Positions 43,337 to 52,531 are shown, counted from the stretch's first letter. The stretch: 64,000 bases of DNA from Planctomycetota bacterium (GCA_021413735.1 JAIOPV010000164.1:1-64000), one strand, 5' to 3'. The notes: generated by a model from the sequence alone, not told the origin. Numbers and translations: made by a program.

Positions 43337-44107
43337 ATGTTCCGCAGACTGTTCGCCCTCACTGGGCTTCTGTTCGCCTTGGCCGGTTCCGGTATGTTCG
43401 TTGCTCTCGCGATTGCGGCTTGGAAAATCAAGGCCGAGGTGGAACGAGAGACGAACGACCTCGCGACCCGCGCCAACGCGGCCGGGGATGAAGCCGATCG
43501 CGCCATTAACTTCGTCGGGAAAGTGATCGAGACAGCCCAGGCGGACCTGAACGCTGCACGCGTTCCCGTATCTGCCCCGGAACACATCAGGGTCAATCCG
43601 CTTGTGCAGATGTCAGCACGGCAAACGTCAATCAATCTGGCCGGATCGCTCGAACGGGCGCTCGGAGCCGTCACAACCGCGTCCGACACCGTCGTTGTGG
43701 TGAACGCGGCGTTGCAACTCGCCTCGGGGAGTGAGCAATTCGAGAAGATGTTCGGAGTCCGTCCGGACCAGATCGCTCAGACACAGACGGCTCTCGGGTC
43801 GGTCGCGGGCGAACTCCGTGAAGCTCGGAGCATTCTCGGCATCCCAGTTTCTTCCAGTGGAGAGCCGGCCACTGTGGAGCAACTCGACGCGGTCGATAAC
43901 GCCCTTCGGCTGGCAGGGCGATTTCGGGAAGAGATGTCGAAAATTGTCGGAGATGCACGCAAGCGAGTGAACGAGACGAAGCAGCAAATCGACTTGTGGG
44001 CGTGGAGATTGGCCGTCGCGGTGACGGCACTCAGCGTTGTCGGAACCGTTGGGCAGTTCTTTTTGGCGAGATTCTGCGTTCGCAAACTGAACAATCTGCC
44101 GGCGTAG
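43337..44107 (+). CDS. Membrane protein with two helices and coiled coil
   Basis: A 256-residue protein of unknown function. Helices lie at about 5-28 (LFALTGLLFALAGSGMFVAL) and 225-245 (LAVAVTALSVVGTVGQFFLA). Between them is about 190 residues of long charged helices (ETNDLATRANAAGDEADRAI, GDARKRVNETKQQIDLW), probably a coiled coil outside the membrane. The design recalls chemoreceptor-type or membrane scaffold proteins without a signalling domain. It begins 70 nt after the glycosyltransferase-like gene and may be co-transcribed. Confidence 0.65.
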   Translation: MFRRLFALTGLLFALAGSGMFVALAIAAWKIKAEVERETNDLATRANAAGDEADRAINFVGKVIETAQADLNAARVPVSAPEHIRVNPLVQMSARQTSINLAGSLERALGAVTTASDTVVVVNAALQLASGSEQFEKMFGVRPDQIAQTQTALGSVAGELREARSILGIPVSSSGEPATVEQLDAVDNALRLAGRFREEMSKIVGDARKRVNETKQQIDLWAWRLAVAVTALSVVGTVGQFFLARFCVRKLNNLPA

Positions 44108-44125
44108 CAGAACCAGTTTCGCTCC

Positions 44126-44137
44126 GCCGCAAGCGGC
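44126..44137. repeat. Single GCCGCAAGCGGC copy between convergent genes
   Basis: A 12-bp copy of the dispersed motif, flanked by CGAA on one side and TCC on the other, lies in the 36-nt gap between the membrane-protein stop and the CpaF-like stop. Another single copy is at 15746-15757. Confidence 0.5.
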
Positions 44138-44143
44138 GAAGAC

Positions 44144-45219
44144 TCAGCGTTGCATCGCAGTCAGAATTTCCAGGATGAGCCGGCTCTGATCGGTGTCGCT
44201 CAGGAAAATCTTCTCGGCGACCACGTATTCGCTCACATACGCGGCAACTACCTTCCGCATTTCGGCGATTTCGACACGGTGCAGATCATACACGCCGAGG
44301 CTCGCCAGTTTGGAAATCAGTCGCTCGATGATGCGGTTGCGGTGTCTCGTCAGGGCGTCCGCCTGAGACTCCGTCGAGCGTGGCGGTGGGGTGGTGATGG
44401 CGTTGCTGCCCGTTCGCGACGACGTCGCGGGAGAATCGGAAGGCGGCCGAACTCCGGATGCGGTCGAACCCGAACCGCCAATTCCAGCCATTCCCGAAGC
44501 AGGCGTCGGAGCCGTTCGCGGCAGATTCGTTGACGATCCCGAAGAGGAAGCTGAGGCCGTTCGCGGTTGATTCGCGGACGAACCGGATGCGGAGATGCGG
44601 CTGGCGCTGCCGGTGCGGCAGCAGTCCCGGCAGCTTCGACGCGAATGAACGCGATGTTCGCAGCCACTCCCAAGGCCGGCGGCGGAACGATCGCCATTGC
44701 CCGAAAGCCGTTCGGAAGTTTCAGGTCGAACGTGTTGACGCTCGTTGTGGCCCCACCGATTGGGTCGGCGTGCGTCGCGAGTCGGTCGAGTGCCGCGTTG
44801 AGGTGATCCTCGTCGCGGAAACGAACGTGGCACGGAATCCAACCACCCATATCTCGCCGAACGATCACCGCGTGTGGCCCACAAACCATCACTTCCCGCA
44901 CACTGGGGTCGTTGAACAGTTCTTCGAGCGGCCCGTAGCCGAGCAATTCCGCCAAGACCTCATCGACGAGCCGTTCACGGTCCGGCTTCGGCAACCCGCG
45001 GCCTTCCTGGTCGGCGATTTGTTCGGCATATGTTCGGAGACTTTGGCGCAGGAGCGAAACGGGCATCCGCTTCGAGGTGCTCGGATCCATCCGATCCTCG
45101 AGCTTCGCCAATACCTTGACTTTGATCTGCTCGAACGACTGGGCGACCCCAGACGAGATGACGCCAGATTTTGGACCCTGGGCAGCGGGATACCCGCCGG
45201 AGGGGCGTTGGGGCAGCAT
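44144..45219 (-). pseudogene. CpaF-like protein lacking ATPase core, frameshifted
   Basis: From ATG 45219 (AGGTGA upstream) the frame encodes the N-terminal domain of CpaF/TadA-type secretion ATPases: VKVLAKLEDR helix, LLGYGPLEELFNDPSVREVM, VCGPHAVIVRRD, FDLKLPNGFRAMAIVPPPAL, AFIRVE. Instead of the Walker A core there is an Ala/Pro/Ser linker, in which the good reading frame changes (near 44600-44640; one base appears missing). The other frame ends with RIIERLISKLASLGVYDLHR and DTDQSRLILEIL, which looks like a second copy of the CpaF N-terminal helical module. So the protein is either a broken gene or a non-ATPase regulator with a frameshift in its linker. Confidence 0.6.
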
Positions 45220-45668
45220 ACGATGTCACCTGCGGAGGTTGGCGCTGTTCCTAATCTTAGAACGCGATTCTCTTGACGGCACAAATCCAGAGCTTAAAGC
45301 ACGAAATTCAGGCGACACTGTGGATTATCAGCTACGGTAAGCCATTTCCGAGGCCCAATGTCTTCAGGGGCAATAATTCAGGCCGGGGGCGATTTTCCGT
45401 TCGGCCCAAATCTACCTAACTCCGTATCTCCAAATTATGCCGACTGCAAATCTCGTGCGTCGGTTTTCATCATTTCGATGCCAGGCCCTTGCATTTTTCC
45501 AGGCATCGCTTGACCTACACAAGAACTTCGCTTAGCCTGCTTATTCAGTTCTCCGGCCGCCTGCTGGACTGTCGGCATCCCGACAAATCAGCATCCCGAC
45601 GGAATGAGTCCGAACACAGCACCCACGGATGGGACGCCCCGCCTCTGGCGAGCCGCCCGCTTCGCACC
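45220..45668. other. Divergent intergenic region before ispE
   Basis: No gene is recognised. The 449 bases hold a hairpin CGATGCCAGG/CCAGGCATCG (45476-45508), the candidate promoter at 45510-45538 and a short direct repeat GCATCCCGAC x2 near 45570-45600. Confidence 0.45.
45510..45538 (+). promoter_or_regulatory. Candidate promoter for ispE-spoVG
   Basis: TTGACC (45510-45515) and TAGCCT (45533-45538) are 17 nt apart. The -35 is near consensus, the -10 is weak. Transcription would start near 45545, about 125 nt before the ispE ATG. Confidence 0.35.
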
Positions 45669-46601
45669 ATGACTCGCTCGTGCGTTCTGGACCCGCTCAC
45701 GGTCTACCCGGTGTTCCGCGCCGGGCCGAATGCTATTGTCGTTTCTGCGCCTGCGAAACTCAACCTCTTCCTCGAAATCCTGCGCAAACGTCCCGACGGC
45801 TACCACGATCTCGAATCGCTCATGGTCGCGGTCGATCTCTTCGACACCCTCGAACTGCGAGCCAATGCCAGCGGCATTATCTCGCTCAGTTGCGATATTC
45901 CGGGGCTTCCGACGGACAATCAAAATCTCGTCGTGAAGGCTGCAAACGCATTGCGAAGCCACGTTAATCGCGTTCAACTCGGCGCAGACATCACACTCAC
46001 GAAACGCATTCCGATGCAGGCCGGTCTGGCGGGTGGCTCGGCCGATGCGGCAATCGCACTCGTCGCCTTGAACGAAATCTGGAAACTGGCGCTGACACGG
46101 GAAGAACTCGCGGGTATTGCGTCGTCCATCGGGTCGGACGTCGCCTTCTTCCTGACGCCGCCAGCGGGTTGGTGCATCGGGCGTGGCGAAGTGGTCTCTC
46201 CCGAAGTGGTTGGTCGAACGCTCGATTTCGTGGTGGTGTGCCCGTCGATTGGGCTGGCGACAGCCGACGTGTACCGGAAGCTGACGGTGCCGACTTCACC
46301 CGTAAACGGTGAAGCCGTGCGAGCGGCGGTTCGATCCGGCGATCCGATGGCGCTCGGGAAAGCGGCGTTCAACCGACTGGAAGAGCCCGCGTTCGCGTTG
46401 TCGCCCCGAGTAGAGCAGATTCGCAATCGACTCGCCGGGTTAGCCCCGTGTGGAGCGCGAATGTCTGGAAGCGGGTCGGCGGTTTTCGCCGTTTGCCGCG
46501 ACCGGGCCGAGGCTTTTCGGGTGGCGTCTGCGTTTCGCAGTGCCGACCAGACGAGCGGCCTGGATTCACGAATCTATGTGGTTCGCAGTTTTGCCCCCTG
46601 A
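45669..46601 (+). CDS. ispE: IspE, 4-diphosphocytidyl-2-C-methyl-D-erythritol kinase
   Basis: A 310-residue GHMP kinase of the non-mevalonate isoprenoid pathway, phosphorylating CDP-methylerythritol. The start is ATG 45669. Family motifs are clear: SAPAKLNLFLEILRKRPDGY, IPMQAGLAGGSADAA (ATP-binding loop), GSDVAFFL and MSGSGSAVFAV near the end. Length matches the family. Its stop is 23 nt before the GTG of spoVG, and the same ispE-spoVG proximity is found in Firmicutes (with purR and yabJ between), so the pairing is probably old. There is a candidate promoter at 45510. Confidence 0.93.
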   Translation: MTRSCVLDPLTVYPVFRAGPNAIVVSAPAKLNLFLEILRKRPDGYHDLESLMVAVDLFDTLELRANASGIISLSCDIPGLPTDNQNLVVKAANALRSHVNRVQLGADITLTKRIPMQAGLAGGSADAAIALVALNEIWKLALTREELAGIASSIGSDVAFFLTPPAGWCIGRGEVVSPEVVGRTLDFVVVCPSIGLATADVYRKLTVPTSPVNGEAVRAAVRSGDPMALGKAAFNRLEEPAFALSPRVEQIRNRLAGLAPCGARMSGSGSAVFAVCRDRAEAFRVASAFRSADQTSGLDSRIYVVRSFAP

Positions 46602-46623
46602 TCCCGCATGAAGGAGAAGCGCG

Positions 46624-47208
46624 GTGGTCATCACGGAAGTCCGCATCAAGCTTTGCGAGGCGAACAGCGAGCGGTTGCTCGCGTTCTGCTCGGTCACCTT
46701 CGACAATGCCTTCGTGGTCCGCGACCTGAAGATCATCGAGGGGACGAAGGGAATGTTCGTGGCGATGCCGAGCAGAAAGCTCACGGATCGCTGCACCAAG
46801 TGTTCATGCAAGAACCACCTTCGGGCACGGTTCTGCAACTCGTGCGGTTCGCGTCTCGACGAAAGTCGAGCCATGCGAGACGTCGAGGGGCGGGCGAAAC
46901 TGCACGCCGACATCGCGCATCCGATTCACTCAGCTGCTCGCGAGCAGATCCAGAGTGCCGTCATCAAGGCGTTCGCCGAGGAGCGGGAACGAGCGAAGAT
47001 GCCGGGCTATGTCTGCACCTACGACGACTACGATTACGATGCAGATGATTCACCGGTGAGCTACGGCTCGATGGTTGCGGAAATGGGCAAGGGCGTGAGG
47101 ACTCACGCGCCGCACGCCGCACCCAAGGGCACGCACTTCCACACAGAAGCGCCGGTGGGCAAGTCGGTCGCGAAGGCGACTGATGATTTCGGTGCCGGGA
47201 TTGGTTGA
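46624..47208 (+). CDS. spoVG: SpoVG-like protein with inserted zinc ribbon
   Basis: A 194-residue protein from GTG 46624 with a strong AAGGAGAA. The SpoVG fold is evident: EVRIKLCEANSERLLAFCSV, NAFVVRDLKIIEGTKGMFVA, MPSRKLTD and later AHPIHSAAREQIQSAVIKAF. Where Firmicute SpoVG (about 95 residues) has a short turn, this protein carries a four-cysteine zinc ribbon (C57, C60, C71, C74) with FCNSCGSRL. The last 65 residues are an Asp/Tyr-rich, disordered tail. SpoVG binds DNA and RNA and affects division or surface genes in Firmicutes; the role in planctomycetes is unknown. A 22-nt-arm palindrome follows. Confidence 0.88.
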   Translation: MVITEVRIKLCEANSERLLAFCSVTFDNAFVVRDLKIIEGTKGMFVAMPSRKLTDRCTKCSCKNHLRARFCNSCGSRLDESRAMRDVEGRAKLHADIAHPIHSAAREQIQSAVIKAFAEERERAKMPGYVCTYDDYDYDADDSPVSYGSMVAEMGKGVRTHAPHAAPKGTHFHTEAPVGKSVAKATDDFGAGIG

Positions 47209-47228
47209 GAATTGTGGTTTCGTTTGGT

Positions 47229-47287
47229 TTTTGCCGCTTGCGGCGTTGCACTCTCTCAATCACTGTGCAACGCCGCAAGCGGCAAAA
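47229..47287. terminator. 22-nt-arm hairpin, GCCGCAAGCGGC family
   Basis: 47229-47250 is the exact complement of 47266-47287 around a 15-nt loop; the arms are flanked by T and A runs, so it would work as a terminator both ways. It lies between the convergent spoVG and Dabb genes. Confidence 0.75.
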
Positions 47288-47304
47288 CTAAGCAGCTAAT
47301 TCGG

Positions 47305-47736
47305 TCACTTCTTAGCGCCGGTCTTGTAATCCGTGAATTCGGAGTCGAAGACGCGAACCTTGGCCCAACCGGCCTTGTTCTCTTCGATGAACTTCAAGTG
47401 TTCTGGGTGAACTGCGTACTTGTCGTGCGCGGCCTTGTCCGTGAACACGAGATGCAGCGCCACGTCGAAATCGCGATCGTTCACGTCACGCTTGAAAGAA
47501 TCCCCCAGCACGCCCGCCGAGAAGAACACCACGCCATCGTGATCGGCGAGATACTTCTTGCACGCCTCCACCAACTTCGCCTTATTCTCAGCGGTCGGCT
47601 CCTTCAACTTGAAGTAAACCATGTGGCCGACGTTCGGCCCGGAAGCCGCTTTCTTCTTATCTTCCTTGGCGACGACGCCAACAACTGTTGAGCCAAGGAT
47701 GGCACCAAGCAGAGCCGCGAACGCGAGACGGGTCAT
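47305..47736 (-). CDS. Exported Dabb (stress-responsive A/B barrel) protein
   Basis: A 143-residue protein from ATG 47736 (MTRLAFAALLGAILGSTVVG, a signal peptide). The mature part has the Dabb pattern: HMVYFKLKEPTAENKAKLVE, VVFFSAGVL, DVALHLVFTDKAAHDKYAVH, PEHLKFIEENK. Dabb domains are dimeric ferredoxin-like folds; some are enzymes, others have only structural roles. Export of this domain is common in planctomycetes. It is convergent with spoVG; the next gene on the left is separated by the hairpin. Confidence 0.8.
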   Translation of the reverse strand: MTRLAFAALLGAILGSTVVGVVAKEDKKKAASGPNVGHMVYFKLKEPTAENKAKLVEACKKYLADHDGVVFFSAGVLGDSFKRDVNDRDFDVALHLVFTDKAAHDKYAVHPEHLKFIEENKAGWAKVRVFDSEFTDYKTGAKK

Positions 47737-47986
47737 GAGAAATTCTCCAGAGTGACCGATTCACGGTACAGAACCGTATAGAGATGATAGCGGTCACACC
47801 CCGTCGGTGGCCGCGTATTGGAATTGAGCAAGTTCACGCTGGGTGCCGCGAGCCAGATTACCCAGATTGCCAAATGCTGAGATAATGCCCGAAAGTTGCT
47901 CTCCGCAGCGAGCGAACTTGTCCCTGTGACCTGTTCGGCGGTATGATTCCCCCTGCATCCCCTGTTTGTCTCCGAGGGCAAAGCCT

Positions 47987-50158
47987 GTGAGCGCCACCCC
48001 GATTGGGTCGTCCGACGACAAGAATCGCTACGGTCGTCAGATCGAGGAGGCGTTTGAAGCCGCTGCCAAACTGGCCGGCTCGAACCTCGCTCCCACCGAG
48101 TTCTACGAGCAATTCCTGAACAAAGCCCTCGCAGCCATCGAAGCTCCGGCCGGTGCCGTGTGGCTCCGCACACCGCAGGGGTTCCTTCAGGTTGCCTGCC
48201 AGCTCAACCTCGACAAAGTCGGCCTCGACGCCAAACGCGGCGGTCGCCAGTGCCACAACGAGGTGCTTCGGCAGGTCTTCCAGGCAGCGCCGCCTCGGCC
48301 GGTCATTCTGGAACCGAACGCGAGACTCGCACCCGGTCCCGGCGAACCCGGCCCCGTGCCGCCCGCAAATCTGACCGATCACTTCGCGCTGTTCGCGCCG
48401 ATCGTTACCGCAGACAAGCAATCGCTTGGCGTGCTGGAAGTGTTCCAGAACCCGAGCCACGATCCACGGATGTACCCGGCGTTTCTGAACTACGCCTTCC
48501 AGATGGCGGGTTACGCCAGCCAGTATCACGCTTTCATCAACGCTCGTTCGGGCTCCGGTACCGAACGGACGTTCGTTCAGATCGAAGCGTTCGCACGGCT
48601 CGTTCACAGCACGCTCAACCCAACCGAAGTGGCGTATCACATCGCGAACGAAGGGCGAAAACTCATTGAATGCGATCGGCTCTGCGTCGGCGTCCGCTAC
48701 TCTCGCAAGAAGGTGACTGTCGAGGCTGTGTCGGGTGCGGACGTGGTCGAGAAGGCCAGCACGCACGTTCGCCGAATGCGGCACCTGATGGAAGCGGTCC
48801 TCGAGTGGGGAGAACCGCTCACATTCAAGGGCACAAAAGACGCCGGGCTTCCGCCAAACGTCGCAGAATCGCTTGACGAGTATCTGCACGAGAGCCAGCC
48901 GAAACTGCTCGTCGTTCAGCCGATCCGCGACGAACGCGAGAAAGACACGACGAAGCCAGCTCGCTCCGTGGTGCTGCTGGAGAGCTTCAACCCGCCTGAG
49001 AACGTGGAACCGCTCGTTCAACGGCTCGACGTGATCGCAAAGCACGCAGCCCCGGCACTGTACAACGCGGCCGAGTTGAAGCGAGTTCCGCTGAAATTCC
49101 TGTGGTGGCCGCTCGCGAAACTGCAGGAAGGGGTTGGCGGGAAGGCCAAGTTCATCGGCATCTCGGTCGCGCTGCTGATTGTCTTCCTGACCGCGGCGAT
49201 GATCTTCGTTCCGTATCCGTTGCGGATGGAGGCGAAGGGGCAGTTGCTGCCGGTCGAGATCCAGCAGATCTTCCCGCCGCGTCCTGGTGTGGTGCGAGAA
49301 ATCCGCGCCAAGCCCGGCGACAAGCTATCGCCCAAGTTCGAATTGCTCTCCCTCTTCGACCCCGAACTCGGCAAGACGTATGGCGAAGCACAGGACAAGT
49401 TCAACCTCTCGGTTCGCTCCATTGAGTTGCTGAACCGGCAGATCGACGACCCGAACATCACGCCATTGGACAAGGTGCCATTCAAACGGGATCTGGTGAC
49501 GGCCGAGAACGAGCGAGACTCCGCGAAAGAGTTGATGAACTCGCTCGATCGGCAGTACAATGGCGGCCGACCGGCCCACAAACCGGGGTGGTTCAGGGCG
49601 TTCGCGCCCGAATTCGACCCTCGACTTGCCAGGCCCAATGGGGCATCGTCCTGGACGGTGTTGAGCGACGATCGCCGTGAGAATTTGCTCGGCAAGACCG
49701 TGAAGCCTGAGCAAGAACTGTTGCGAGTCGGGAACCTTCAGGGTCCGTGGCAGATCGAGTTGAAGATTCCGCAGCGGAGCATTGGGCAGATTCTGAAGGC
49801 GTTCGCGAACAAGGATTATTCCAAGGTCGAAGCTGGCACCGGCAAGCAATACCTCGACGTTGACGTGCTGTTGTCCAGTCAGCCAGACGCGAGCTACATG
49901 GGTCGGCTGTATCGCAGTGACGTCTCGGCACAAGCTGTTCCAAACAAGACGGAACACGACGAGACGGAGCCGGTCATCACGGCCTACGTGAAGTTGAATC
50001 TCGACGACTTCCCAGCAAATCTCAAGATCCCGACCGACCAGTTCGTGACCGGACTGGAGGTTCGCACGCGAATCCGTTGCGGCGACCACGCCCTGGGCTA
50101 CTCAATGTTCCACGGCGTTTGGGAGTGGTTCTACGAGAAGGTAGTGTTCTTCTTTTGA
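47987..50158 (+). CDS. GAF-GAF-TM-HlyD membrane adaptor (gene 1 of export locus)
   Basis: A 723-residue protein. The start is GTG 47987 with GAGGG upstream; TTG 47966 is an alternative. Two GAF-like domains (about 20-190 and 200-385; EAPAGAVWLRT, LIECDRLCVGVRY) are cytoplasmic by topology. One helix follows (FIGISVALLIVFLTAAMIFV, about 400-420), then a HlyD-like barrel-sandwich unit (RMEAKGQLLPVEIQQIFPPR, PGVVREIRAKPGDKLSPKFE), a coil region and a beta domain ending in LGYSMFHGVWEWFYEKVVFF. HlyD adaptors bridge inner-membrane pumps to outer partners. Gene 2 follows 205 nt later and gene 3 after that, each with HlyD parts, so they probably form one complex. GAF domains may sense a ligand. Confidence 0.8.
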   Translation: MSATPIGSSDDKNRYGRQIEEAFEAAAKLAGSNLAPTEFYEQFLNKALAAIEAPAGAVWLRTPQGFLQVACQLNLDKVGLDAKRGGRQCHNEVLRQVFQAAPPRPVILEPNARLAPGPGEPGPVPPANLTDHFALFAPIVTADKQSLGVLEVFQNPSHDPRMYPAFLNYAFQMAGYASQYHAFINARSGSGTERTFVQIEAFARLVHSTLNPTEVAYHIANEGRKLIECDRLCVGVRYSRKKVTVEAVSGADVVEKASTHVRRMRHLMEAVLEWGEPLTFKGTKDAGLPPNVAESLDEYLHESQPKLLVVQPIRDEREKDTTKPARSVVLLESFNPPENVEPLVQRLDVIAKHAAPALYNAAELKRVPLKFLWWPLAKLQEGVGGKAKFIGISVALLIVFLTAAMIFVPYPLRMEAKGQLLPVEIQQIFPPRPGVVREIRAKPGDKLSPKFELLSLFDPELGKTYGEAQDKFNLSVRSIELLNRQIDDPNITPLDKVPFKRDLVTAENERDSAKELMNSLDRQYNGGRPAHKPGWFRAFAPEFDPRLARPNGASSWTVLSDDRRENLLGKTVKPEQELLRVGNLQGPWQIELKIPQRSIGQILKAFANKDYSKVEAGTGKQYLDVDVLLSSQPDASYMGRLYRSDVSAQAVPNKTEHDETEPVITAYVKLNLDDFPANLKIPTDQFVTGLEVRTRIRCGDHALGYSMFHGVWEWFYEKVVFFF

Positions 50159-50159
50159 G

Positions 50160-50268
50160 TTGGTGTTTCGTGTTTGGTGTTTCGTGTTTAGTCAGACCGG
50201 TCGAGTCTTGCTCTCTGGCAGACTCCACCAAGGACAAACTAAACACAAAACACTCAACACTCAACACG
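50160..50268. repeat. Long AT-rich imperfect inverted repeat
   Basis: Tandem GTGTTTCGTGTTTGGTGTTT-like units (50160-50192) face ACTAAACACAAAACACTCAA-like units (50237-50268). It lies in the gap between the first two HlyD genes and may form a transcript hairpin. Repeats of this AACACT type are common between planctomycete genes. Confidence 0.55.
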
Positions 50269-50362
50269 ATCCGGCAAACCCGCCGACCGTTGGGCGAGTC
50301 CGTCTCGCACCCCGGCGGCAACCGTGCTACAACCACACACGTCCCACAAGGAGGACAATGTC

Positions 50363-52531
50363 ATGCGAACACGTACATCGTTACTGCTCGCGGTTCCCGT
50401 TCTGCTTACAGTAATTCTCGTCGGGTGCAAACGCGGCTCCCCAGAAACGCCGAAAGGTGAAACTGATCCTGCTGCCGCAAACGGCACCAGCAGTCGGCTT
50501 CTGATGCCCGACGATCCGAAGGCGGATATCGGCAACGCACTGTTCAAAGCGGCAGGCCCGCCACCCACGTATCCCACCTCGGCACTGGGCAACGAACCGA
50601 TCGTCATTCCCAATATGACCGTGCAGTTCGAGGATCGACAGACCGTGTCGGCCGAAGTCGATGGCAAGATCGAACTGATCGCCACCCCGATGACGAAGCG
50701 CCCGGACGGCGTCTGGGAGTACCATCTGGCCGATGGCACGGTCGTCACACACGACCCGGCCAAGTTCGACATGAAAAGCCTGCACCCTCGCATCGAGTTC
50801 AACCCACGCGACAAACTCGTCTACAAGGATAACCCCGAGAAGTGGACGCCTTATTACAAGCTCCGCGAGGGTGAACTCGTCTCGGACGACCAGATTCTGT
50901 GCCTTCTGGACGACGCTCTCGTGAGCACGAAATTGAAATCTGCCAAGCAGATCAAGGAAGCCGCCAGCCAGGGGATCAAGGCCGCCCAGGAGGGCGTGAA
51001 GCTCACCGAAGAAAAGATGAAACTGTATAAGGATGTCGCCTCGTCCATCTCCGCGAAGGAACGTCTGGAAGACCAGATCACTCTCACACGATTCACTGAG
51101 AACCTCGCCCAATCGTCGTCGACCATCGCCAAGGCGGAGCAGGAACACGACGAAGCTGTCGTCATGCTGCACCGACACCGCATCAAGAGCCGGGTCGATG
51201 GGATCATCCGTACCGTCGCGAAGCGACCGGGCGAGTTCGTGCGTGCTGGGGAAAAGATCTACGAAATCCAATCCACGGAAAAGGTGCGACTCGAAGGCAA
51301 TCTCGACGTGCAATACTACGACCGTGTGAAGCGGAACTCGCTGGTGACCGTTGAACCGGCCTTGCCAAGCGCTCCAATGAAGTCGCACGCCTGGCACCGT
51401 CAGGAAGCCTCGGGGGTCGCGGTGACTGGCCATCCGACGCAGCCGTTGATTGTGTCCGCGAGCCTCGATGGATCAGCACTCGTGTGGGATCCGAACCTGA
51501 AGGGCGAACCGAATCGGGCCAGCACCCCGTCGAACTTGCCGCACCCCGTGCCCGTTCGCAGCGTTGCCTGCACTCCGCCGGGATCCAAGGCGATTCTCGC
51601 TGTAACCGGCGGCGACGACGGCAAGATCCGCGTGTGGGACGTGTCGGACCTGAACAAACTTCAGAAGAGCCCGGTCAGCCCGATCAGTGAACCGACTGAC
51701 GCTCACGCTTCCGGTATCCAGGCTGTCGCCATCAGCCCCGATGGCAAGTACGCCGCGACCGCAGCAGGCCGCGAAGTCTTCATCTGGGATCTGGCGGCTG
51801 GCAAGAAGCTGTACGCGCTGCCCGATTCGCATCGCGACAGCATCACGTCGTTGTCGTTCACCCCGCAAGCCCAACTCGTGACCGCCTCGAAGGACCGCAC
51901 CTTGAAGGTGTGGCGAGTCGGAAGCGAGAAGGCTGCCGTGGCTCGCACAATCGACCACCGTTCTGGAGCGATTGATGTTCTGGGCGTGAGTCCTGACGGC
52001 GGGCGAGTTCTGTTCGATCAGGATAAGACGCGAGTTGACCTCGTGAACCTGTCGGACTCGCAGACGATTGGGCAGCTCACGAACGTCGGGCCGAGCGTCG
52101 CGTTCGCGACCCTTGCCGTGTTCGGACCTGATTATGTGGCACCTAACAGCCCTGTCGAGAAGATGCCTTACACCATCGTGACGGCTGGTGGTGAAGGCGA
52201 TCTCAAGGGCGGTCTCCAAGTGTGGCACGCTCCGCGAGCTGGTGGTCGCGGCTCGGAAGTCGCTCGGTTCATCACACCGGGTCGTGTGGGGGTGACCTGC
52301 GCCGCGTTCAGCCCGCACAAGGACATCCCGTTCCTCGTGGTGGGAACCGCTGCGGGAACGGTTCACGTTTGGACGCCGCCTGCTGGCCCCGCGACTCGTC
52401 TCGAAGGCCGGATCACCAACATCGACGCGACCGATCCACGGTACATGACCGTTCGCGTTGAGATGAGCAACAAGAATGTCGGCCTGCTCGACCGCAGTGC
52501 CGCAACGGTGATCGTGAATCCAGGCCAGTAA
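50363..52531 (+). CDS. HlyD-type lipoprotein with WD40 propeller inserted (gene 2)
   Basis: A 722-residue protein from ATG 50363 with AAGGAGG. A lipoprotein signal ends at Cys22 (LVGCKRG). Residues about 80-330 resemble a membrane-fusion adaptor: a beta-sandwich half, a coiled coil (about 195-260; KEAASQGIKAAQEGVKLTEE) and the returning sandwich strand (KSRVDGIIRTVAKRPGEFVR). A WD40 propeller (about 345-680) follows: PLIVSASLDGSALVWDP, GGDDGKIRVWDV, AATAAGREVFIWDL, TASKDRTLKVWRV, AGTVHVWTP. The last 45 residues (RLEGRITNIDATDPRYMTVR) return to an adaptor-like beta domain, so the propeller is inserted, not appended. It may bind a cargo or partner between the other two adaptors. Confidence 0.75.
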   Translation: MRTRTSLLLAVPVLLTVILVGCKRGSPETPKGETDPAAANGTSSRLLMPDDPKADIGNALFKAAGPPPTYPTSALGNEPIVIPNMTVQFEDRQTVSAEVDGKIELIATPMTKRPDGVWEYHLADGTVVTHDPAKFDMKSLHPRIEFNPRDKLVYKDNPEKWTPYYKLREGELVSDDQILCLLDDALVSTKLKSAKQIKEAASQGIKAAQEGVKLTEEKMKLYKDVASSISAKERLEDQITLTRFTENLAQSSSTIAKAEQEHDEAVVMLHRHRIKSRVDGIIRTVAKRPGEFVRAGEKIYEIQSTEKVRLEGNLDVQYYDRVKRNSLVTVEPALPSAPMKSHAWHRQEASGVAVTGHPTQPLIVSASLDGSALVWDPNLKGEPNRASTPSNLPHPVPVRSVACTPPGSKAILAVTGGDDGKIRVWDVSDLNKLQKSPVSPISEPTDAHASGIQAVAISPDGKYAATAAGREVFIWDLAAGKKLYALPDSHRDSITSLSFTPQAQLVTASKDRTLKVWRVGSEKAAVARTIDHRSGAIDVLGVSPDGGRVLFDQDKTRVDLVNLSDSQTIGQLTNVGPSVAFATLAVFGPDYVAPNSPVEKMPYTIVTAGGEGDLKGGLQVWHAPRAGGRGSEVARFITPGRVGVTCAAFSPHKDIPFLVVGTAAGTVHVWTPPAGPATRLEGRITNIDATDPRYMTVRVEMSNKNVGLLDRSAATVIVNPGQ

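Noticed and set aside
46608-47048. 146-codon frame overlapping spoVG
   Set aside because: Shadow frame of spoVG; the spoVG frame matches the family throughout.
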